This document shows positions 1-3,955 of a DNA stretch of 5,317 bases, in pieces. Source of the stretch: Candidatus Altimarinota bacterium (GTDB lineage Bacteria > Patescibacteriota > Gracilibacteria > JAHISY01). Position numbers and translations under genes: made by a program. The first letter of the stretch is position 1. The number at the start of each line of letters is the position of its first letter. Where the stretch lies: assembly GCA_023142645.1 (NCBI GenBank), contig JAGLJE010000023.1, positions 1-5,317 of the forward strand, given 5' to 3'. The notes under the pieces are model-generated. The model ran no database searches. It worked only from the letters and a program-made list of their open reading frames with translations, and was not told the origin of the DNA.

Positions 1-609
1 GACGGCGGAACATACGACATCGGTTTGCAAGCTCTCTCCGGCGCAGCGGAACGTGGACACGATTTTACTTTCATCTGCCTCGACAACGAAGGCTACATGA
101 ATACCGGCTATCAGCGTTCGAGTGCCTCTCCATTCGGTGCAGCAACCTCCACTTCACCGGCAGGGAAAAAAATTCACGGAAAGCAGACTGCACGGAAAGA
201 TATCGTCGGAATTTTAGCAGCGCACCGAATTCCGTATGTAGCGCAAGCCACGCCAGCAAATCACACCGATTTGATAAAGAAAGCCGCGAAAGCAATCAAC
301 ACTCCCGGTCCGACTTTTTTGAATGTTTTTTCTCCGTGCCCTACGAACTGGAAATCGAAAACGAGCGAAGGAATTGAGATTTGCAAAAATGCGGTAGAAA
401 CAAATTTCTGGCCGCTCTTCGAGGTGGAGGAAGAAGTGTGGACAATTAACTATCAGCCGAAAAAACGGAAACCGATCGAAGAATTTTTGAAGGGGCAAAA
501 AAGATTTCGTCATCTTTTAAAAAAAGAGAACGCGAAACTTAGAAGCCGTTTGCAACTCGATGTGGATGCGCGGTGGCAACGACTTTTGCAACTCTCGGAA
601 ATTCGGTAA
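1..609 (+). CDS. porB: Pyruvate (2-oxoacid):ferredoxin oxidoreductase beta subunit, 3' part
   Basis: The reading frame is open from base 1 and ends at TAA 607-609, giving the C-terminal 202 residues; the start lies upstream of the window. The first residues, DGGTYDIGLQALSGAAERGH, followed by LDNEGYMNTGYQRSSASP, form the thiamine-diphosphate/Mg2+ binding stretch of PorB-type beta subunits. Only the first Gly of the GDG motif is missing; the DNE Asn is residue 29 of the visible part. The next stretches (SPAGK, PTFLNVFSPCPTNW, and the tail with VEEFL-like IEEFLKGQKRFRHL) also match the family. The enzyme reversibly decarboxylates pyruvate to acetyl-CoA with ferredoxin as electron carrier, using PorA and usually gamma/delta subunits, which should lie upstream. 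A TTG at 25 can serve as a start codon but is internal to the conserved domain. A related 2-oxoacid substrate cannot be excluded, but the motifs favour pyruvate. Confidence 0.92.
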   Translation, partial: DGGTYDIGLQALSGAAERGHDFTFICLDNEGYMNTGYQRSSASPFGAATSTSPAGKKIHGKQTARKDIVGILAAHRIPYVAQATPANHTDLIKKAAKAINTPGPTFLNVFSPCPTNWKSKTSEGIEICKNAVETNFWPLFEVEEEVWTINYQPKKRKPIEEFLKGQKRFRHLLKKENAKLRSRLQLDVDARWQRLLQLSEIR

Positions 610-646
610 AATAGCCTAGCTAATTTTATTTTTTAAACTTTTTAAA

Positions 647-1255
647 ATGGCTGACGAAAATCGAAACAAGGATGAGCTCACCGAAGATGACCTCACGCTC
701 GCGGGACAAAGTACGAGCGGCAAAGACGATGATGATTCCGATAACGAAGAGGAGAATGAAGACACAGATACTGATTCTGATGATTCCCAGCAGACTCTCG
801 TAACACGCGAGGGTTTGAAGAATCTGAAAGACGAGCTTGAAGAGCTCGAAAATGTGAAACGAAAAGAGGTCGCACAGCGACTGAAAGAGGCGATTAGTTT
901 CGGCGATTTAAGTGAAAATAGCGAATACGAGGATGCCAAAAATGAGCAAGCTCTCACTGAAAATCGAATCGCGGAATTAAAACGAATGATTAAAACCGCA
1001 AAAATTATCGCGGAAAAAAAGTCGAGCGGAAAGATAGTAAAAATTGGTTCGACGGTAAAAATTCAAAACCTCACCGACAAAGATGAGCCTGAAACTTACA
1101 CTATCGTGGGCTCGACTGAAGCCAACCCGACCGAAGCGAAAATCTCGAATGAATCTCCGATTGGAGCATCCATCGTAGACAAGGAACAGGGTGACGAGGT
1201 GAGCGTGAAAGTTCCAGCAGGAGAATTGAAATACAAAATTTTGAAAGTGAGCTAA
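647..1255 (+). CDS. greA: Transcription elongation factor GreA with acidic N-terminal extension
   Basis: The product has 202 residues, against about 158 for typical GreA. GreA enters the RNA polymerase secondary channel and stimulates cleavage of backtracked transcripts. Residues about 51-125 form the antiparallel coiled coil (LVTREGLKNLKDELEEL, then KRKEVAQRLKEAI). Its tip, GDLSENSEY, carries the acidic residues expected to hold Mg2+ at the polymerase active site (Asp87, Glu90). Residues about 133-202 form the FKBP-like domain (IVGSTEANP, ISNESPIG, GDEVSVKVPAGE). Residues 1-50 are an unusual acidic extension: 14 of residues 27-46 are Asp or Glu. The ATG at 647 is used because no ATG lies between the extension and the GreA core. 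No Shine-Dalgarno sequence precedes it; the 5' flank is A/T only from 621 apart from one C. It follows porB by 37 nt and converges with ruvC. Confidence 0.95.
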   Translation: MADENRNKDELTEDDLTLAGQSTSGKDDDDSDNEEENEDTDTDSDDSQQTLVTREGLKNLKDELEELENVKRKEVAQRLKEAISFGDLSENSEYEDAKNEQALTENRIAELKRMIKTAKIIAEKKSSGKIVKIGSTVKIQNLTDKDEPETYTIVGSTEANPTEAKISNESPIGASIVDKEQGDEVSVKVPAGELKYKILKVS

Positions 1256-1262
1256 TTCATTT

Positions 1263-1721
1263 TTATGATGCCGCGAAGGCGATTGCAAGCGCATCTGCCG
1301 CATCGTCTGGTCGTGGAATTTTTTCGAGAGCAAAAATCTCCTTCACCATTTTTTGAATCTGCTTTTTCTCCGCGCGACCGTAGCCCGTCACCGCTTGTTT
1401 GACCTGAAGCGGAGTAAGTTCCACGAGCGAAATTTGAAATTTTGCGGCAGTAAGCAGCACAACTCCGCGCGCTTGTGCCACTGCAAAAGCAGTCGTCTGA
1501 TTTTTGAAAAAGAAAAGCGACTCCACTGCCACGAGATCAGGCATGTGGAGTTCGATTAATTCGTTTAAATTTTCAGAAATCTCAAGCAACCGTTCTTCAG
1601 GTGAAACCTTCGGGCGCGTAGAAATCACACCAAAATCGAGCGCGGACACCTCCCCGTCGATTTTTTCAATCACCGCGAAACCGGTAGTCGCCGTGCCGGG
1701 ATCGATGCCGAGGATTTTCAT
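1263..1721 (-). CDS. ruvC: Crossover junction endodeoxyribonuclease RuvC
   Basis: The product has 152 residues, close to the family's usual 155-175. RuvC is a dimeric RNase-H-fold nuclease that resolves Holliday junctions with RuvAB. All four catalytic carboxylates are present: Asp7 in MKILGIDPGT, Glu67 in LVAVESLFF, and Asp140 and Asp143 in RPDDAADALAIA. The FKNQTTAFAVAQARGV and LTPLQVKQAVTGYGRAEKKQI stretches are also typical. The ATG at 1721 places GIDPG at the usual distance. A TTG six codons further upstream would add a non-conserved LKSTH segment and is not preferred. There is no Shine-Dalgarno sequence. A TAAAAT (minus strand, 1735-1730) sits 8 nt before the ATG, so a leaderless transcript is possible. 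ruvA and ruvB are not adjacent. The gene runs towards greA and away from the Cys-repeat gene. Confidence 0.96.
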   Translation of the reverse strand: MKILGIDPGTATTGFAVIEKIDGEVSALDFGVISTRPKVSPEERLLEISENLNELIELHMPDLVAVESLFFFKNQTTAFAVAQARGVVLLTAAKFQISLVELTPLQVKQAVTGYGRAEKKQIQKMVKEIFALEKIPRPDDAADALAIAFAAS

Positions 1722-1789
1722 GTGAGTTGATTTTAACAACTATGGGAGAATTAGCTTTTATGAAAGAGGTATTTACGGATACGAATTTT

Positions 1790-1798
1790 TGATATAAT
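1790..1798 (+). promoter_or_regulatory. Extended -10 promoter candidate for the Cys-repeat gene
   Basis: The sequence TGATATAAT is a perfect TATAAT at 1793-1798 with the TGn extension of an extended -10 element. A weak -35 candidate, TTTACG at 1772-1777, lies 15 bp upstream, shorter than the usual 17 bp spacing, but extended -10 promoters tolerate a poor -35. Transcription would begin near 1805, giving a leader of about 88 nt before the ATG at 1893. The site lies outside the left boundary of the candidate cassette (1826). Confidence 0.45.
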
Positions 1799-1825
1799 TG
1801 CAGCGTAAAGTTCGGATAAAAACCA

Positions 1826-2822
1826 GTTAGACGAAATTGCGAGTCCACCCAAAAATAGACAACTTATTAAATCACTTAATACAATTAAACTTATGATGAA
1901 AAATAAAAAAATACTTTATGGGACACTAATTGTTGTTACAATAATTATTGTTGGAAGTGGACTTTTATTACTTAAAAATTATGGGGGCATAGGTAATGCT
2001 TCGTATACCAGCCAGAAAGATACCTCATCTCATGAAGAAAAAAGAGTTGAGTTATTTGGTGAATTAAAAAATGCCAATTCTTTTGAAGATTGTGATACGA
2101 TTTCTAAACAAATTATTGAATTGGGTCCAGTTTGTTCTGGAAGTATATGTGCTGAACCTGAACAAAATTACTGGGCATATATGACAGAATGCGTAGGAAA
2201 TATAGCGATTAAAAAAAATAATTATAATTTATGCAAAAGCATTGCTTCTGAGAATAAATTTAGAGTATCCGCGTCTTTTGAGAATCATTGCATTTTAAGC
2301 TTTATGAGAAATTTTAAAGATAAAAGCAAAGCCGATGAAAATTTTAAATTCTTATGTGAAAATCTCGAAAACCCTGCCTATAGAGATGATTGTTTTGAAT
2401 ATTTAGCAACGCTCTCAGGAGATCATAACTTTTGTTTGGACATAACACGCGAAAATTTAAGACGCCAATGTCTTGACTATTTTGCATTTCGAAATAATGA
2501 TTATTCTCTTTGCCAATCAGAGCGTAGCAAAGAAGCACTTAACATCCTTAGAGAAAATCAAGTATCTATTTGTAAAAAAATTAAGCGTTTTTATACAACA
2601 ACTTCTAATTCAGGCCAACATCAAGAATGTTACATAGGATTTGCTATTCATAATCATAATCCCCTGATTTGCGATAAACTAAAATGGAAATATGATTATA
2701 TGCTCGGAAGAGAATCAGATGATTTTGATAGGTGTAAACGGTTCAGTTCCGATTAATTATTATGAGCGGACTCGCAACTCAATGGGACGCTGCACTTTCG
2801 CTATCGCTCACCCTCGCCTAAC
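1826..2822. mobile_element. Candidate acquired cassette bounded by short imperfect inverted repeats
   Basis: The left edge (plus strand) reads GTTAGACGAAATTG from 1826, overlapping TTGCGAGTCC at 1837-1846. Read on the minus strand, the right edge begins GTTAGGCGAGGGTG (2822-2809) and later has TTGCGAGTCC (2777-2768). The 10-base block matches exactly and the 14-base block at 10 or 11 positions, both pointing inward, with about 30-40 extra bases between the blocks in the right copy. The only full gene inside is much more AT-rich than its neighbours. No transposase, integrase or clear target-site duplication is visible, so this could be a non-autonomous cassette, an old remnant, or chance similarity of short words. 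The claim rests on hand alignment only. Confidence 0.28.
1893..2756 (+). CDS. Exported or membrane-anchored Cys-x13-Cys repeat protein of unknown function
   Basis: I do not recognise a named family for this 287-residue protein. Residues 1-7 are Lys-rich and residues about 8-28 are a hydrophobic helix (ILYGTLIVVTIIIVGSGLLLL), read as a signal anchor or signal peptide; there is no lipobox Cys. The rest should be outside the membrane and has 15 cysteines. Paired cysteines recur with 13 residues between them: C100/C114, C167/C181, C193/C207 and C246/C260, plus a longer C133/C155 pair. The units follow a loose pattern: C, about five mostly hydrophobic residues, a polar N/D turn, then LC or FC and often an xI/xL. 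This suggests small disulfide-pinned helical hairpins. The DNA is about 25-35% GC in sampled lines, against about 48% in ruvC. Starts at 1893 and 1896 are both ATG; neither has a Shine-Dalgarno sequence. Confidence 0.85.
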   Translation: MMKNKKILYGTLIVVTIIIVGSGLLLLKNYGGIGNASYTSQKDTSSHEEKRVELFGELKNANSFEDCDTISKQIIELGPVCSGSICAEPEQNYWAYMTECVGNIAIKKNNYNLCKSIASENKFRVSASFENHCILSFMRNFKDKSKADENFKFLCENLENPAYRDDCFEYLATLSGDHNFCLDITRENLRRQCLDYFAFRNNDYSLCQSERSKEALNILRENQVSICKKIKRFYTTTSNSGQHQECYIGFAIHNHNPLICDKLKWKYDYMLGRESDDFDRCKRFSSD

Positions 2823-2910
2823 AAGAGGATATACGGTTCAGCCCTCGGCTCGGACATCACCCAAATTTTTCTTCCACTTCATTCCAGAAAAACTTCTTTT
2901 ATCCCTAATG
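2757..2910. other. GC-rich intergenic patch with short repeat words and a 19-codon ORF
   Basis: Positions 2762-2861 count by hand to about 57% GC, unlike the AT-rich gene just before. The patch contains the right inverted-repeat block (GGACTCGCAA, 2768-2777) and GCCTAAC (2816-2822). It also has a small palindrome AGCC-CTC-GGCT (2840-2850) and a 7-bp arm pair TTTTTCT/AGAAAAA (2866-2872/2886-2892). A plus-strand ATG at 2762 opens a 19-residue peptide, MSGLATQWDAALSLSLTLA, ending at TAA 2819-2821. It has no ribosome-binding site and may be chance. I see no tRNA or known RNA here. The likeliest reading is repeat or recombination-site sequence. Confidence 0.4.
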
Positions 2911-2921
2911 TTATGTAACAT
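2908..2921. repeat. Perfect short palindrome over the yvcK stop codon
   Basis: ATGTTA and TAACAT are exact inverted arms with a TG spacer, and the yvcK stop codon (2911-2913) lies within the left arm. The arms are AT-rich and no T-run follows on the minus strand, so this is not a convincing intrinsic terminator. It may instead be part of the attC-like right end discussed in the findings. Confidence 0.35.
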
Positions 2922-3681
2922 ACACTTTCTCAGTAAGCACCCTCTCATTCCATCGTTTTAAATTTCTCGGCGGTACAAAAACCTCATCAAATTCCACCCC
3001 AAATCTTTTCACAATTTCCTCCACACTTTCACCCTGACATCCAAACTCCCGCGTGCAATTCATCACGAGAATTTTTTGCGCATGGGACTTTTGAAATGCC
3101 TCGCGAAAACCAGCCACCGCGAAATTCACAAGTAGACTGCCGAAAAGACTGCCCGGACCCACCACAATTTTATCAGCTGCCGCGAGAATCTTCCTCACAC
3201 GCGGATTCAGAATTGCTCTCGGTCGGAGAGAAATTTTCTTAACTTTTTTCCGCGCGAGCGAGCGCGGCGGGTAGTCAAATTTTTCTTCTCCGTGAATCCC
3301 CTCGCCGCTTTTCAAAATTCCAATAATTTCCGAAGCTGAAAACGAAACCGGCAGCACCTCCGCCGCTCCAAATTTACTAAAGATTTCGGTCGCCTCCCAA
3401 AAACCTTTCTCGCGAATCAAATCCGCGAGCGCCAAATTTCCGAGCGCATGTATCCCCTCTCGCCGTTCAAAGAATTTGCCAATCTCGCCCGCAGTCGCGG
3501 AAACGCACTTTCGAAAATCACCGACCGCCGGAATTCCGAATTTTTTACGAAGCAGTCCGGTTGAACCACCGTCGTCGAAAACAGTTACTACCGCGGAAAC
3601 TTCCACTCCCCGCTTTTTATTCAATTCCGCGAGAAGCGGCGAAATCCCCGAACCGCCGCCGATGAGAACAATTCTTTGCAT
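2911..3681 (-). CDS. yvcK: YvcK/CofD-like protein (gluconeogenesis factor family)
   Basis: The product has 256 residues. The YvcK family shares the CofD fold. Bacillus YvcK binds UDP-sugars and is needed for normal cell shape and peptidoglycan synthesis on gluconeogenic carbon sources; it is cytoplasmic. Visible family motifs in order are the nucleotide-binding GGGSG (8-12), TVFDDGGSTGLLR (33-45), PAVGDFRK (51-58), GNLALADL (81-88), VVGPGSLFGSLL (173-184) and MNCTREFGCQG (207-217). These favour YvcK over true CofD, and no F420 genes are visible nearby. It is about 60 residues shorter than Bacillus YvcK (about 317), mostly by loss in the middle and C-terminal parts. The ATG at 3681 is well supported: GAGGG (minus strand, 3694-3690) sits 8 nt upstream. 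It lies 274 nt downstream of the cell-wall gene on the same strand. Confidence 0.92.
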   Translation of the reverse strand: MQRIVLIGGGSGISPLLAELNKKRGVEVSAVVTVFDDGGSTGLLRKKFGIPAVGDFRKCVSATAGEIGKFFERREGIHALGNLALADLIREKGFWEATEIFSKFGAAEVLPVSFSASEIIGILKSGEGIHGEEKFDYPPRSLARKKVKKISLRPRAILNPRVRKILAAADKIVVGPGSLFGSLLVNFAVAGFREAFQKSHAQKILVMNCTREFGCQGESVEEIVKRFGVEFDEVFVPPRNLKRWNERVLTEKVYVT

Positions 3682-3689
3682 AAAAAATT

Positions 3690-3694
3690 CCCTC
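3690..3694 (-). promoter_or_regulatory. Shine-Dalgarno sequence of yvcK
   Basis: GAGGG on the minus strand is followed by eight A/T bases and then the ATG, which is normal spacing. It fixes the yvcK start. It is the only convincing ribosome-binding site in the window; greA, ruvC and the Cys-repeat gene lack one. Confidence 0.55.
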
Positions 3695-3785
3695 GCATTT
3701 TAACCCACACAGCCTAAAAGCAAGAGTTCGTGATATTCTGAAAACTGTTCTCAAAAAAATAAAAGGTCGTTTTGTGAAAAATTTT

Positions 3786-3904
3786 AATTTCCAAATCCCA
3801 AATCTCAATTTCCAAATAAGCACTAAATTCGAGAGCTTCGAGCAGCTTGAATTAATTTAGAATTTGGTAATTATTTGAAAATTGTAAATTGATAATTGAA
3901 AATT
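3786..3904. repeat. Heptad-periodic long inverted repeat (hairpin element)
   Basis: The left arm, 3786-3830, begins with 7-bp units: AATTTCC, AAATCCC, AAATCTC, AATTTCC, AAATAAG (3786-3820). The right arm, 3860-3904, contains TTATTTG, AAAATTG, TAAATTG, ATAATTG, AAAATT(C) from 3871. The inner 25 bases of the arms (3806-3830 and 3860-3884) pair at 21 of 25 positions and the whole 45-base arms at about 34 of 45, by hand alignment. Within the 29-nt centre, TTCGAG-CAG-CTTGAA forms a further small stem with one G-T pair. It sits between two minus-strand genes and could be a repeat family, a processing or pausing hairpin, or a structured leader of yvcK. The low GC and absent T-run argue against a standard terminator. 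Confidence 0.6.
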
Positions 3905-3955
3905 CTGTACTCAAAAATTGAACCGACTTTACCTTTTAACAACTCTCGTGAACCC

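Noticed and set aside
607..612. TAAAAT after porB as a greA promoter
   Set aside because: The -10 match is good, but the best -35 (TTGCAA, 586-591) is weak with a 15-bp spacer and lies in coding sequence; greA could equally be read through from porB.
1722..1739. TTG start at 1739 for ruvC
   Set aside because: It adds LKSTH before the conserved MKILGIDPG start, with no supporting ribosome-binding site.
2840..2870. AGCCCTCGGCT plus downstream T-run as a terminator of the Cys-repeat gene
   Set aside because: The stem is only 4 bp and the T-run begins about 15 nt after it, so it is not a standard intrinsic terminator.
2692..2961. Overlapping plus-strand 89-codon frame across the Cys-repeat gene end and yvcK end
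   Set aside because: It overlaps two better-supported genes, has no recognisable motif, and its Ser/Leu/Pro-rich tail is antisense to yvcK.
3697..3723. TAAAAT/TTGCTT promoter for yvcK on the minus strand
   Set aside because: The predicted transcript start would fall on or inside the GAGGG Shine-Dalgarno sequence, and the -35 and 15-bp spacing are poor.
3786..3905. CRISPR array
   Set aside because: The repeats are contiguous 7-bp units without spacers, and the two halves are inverted.
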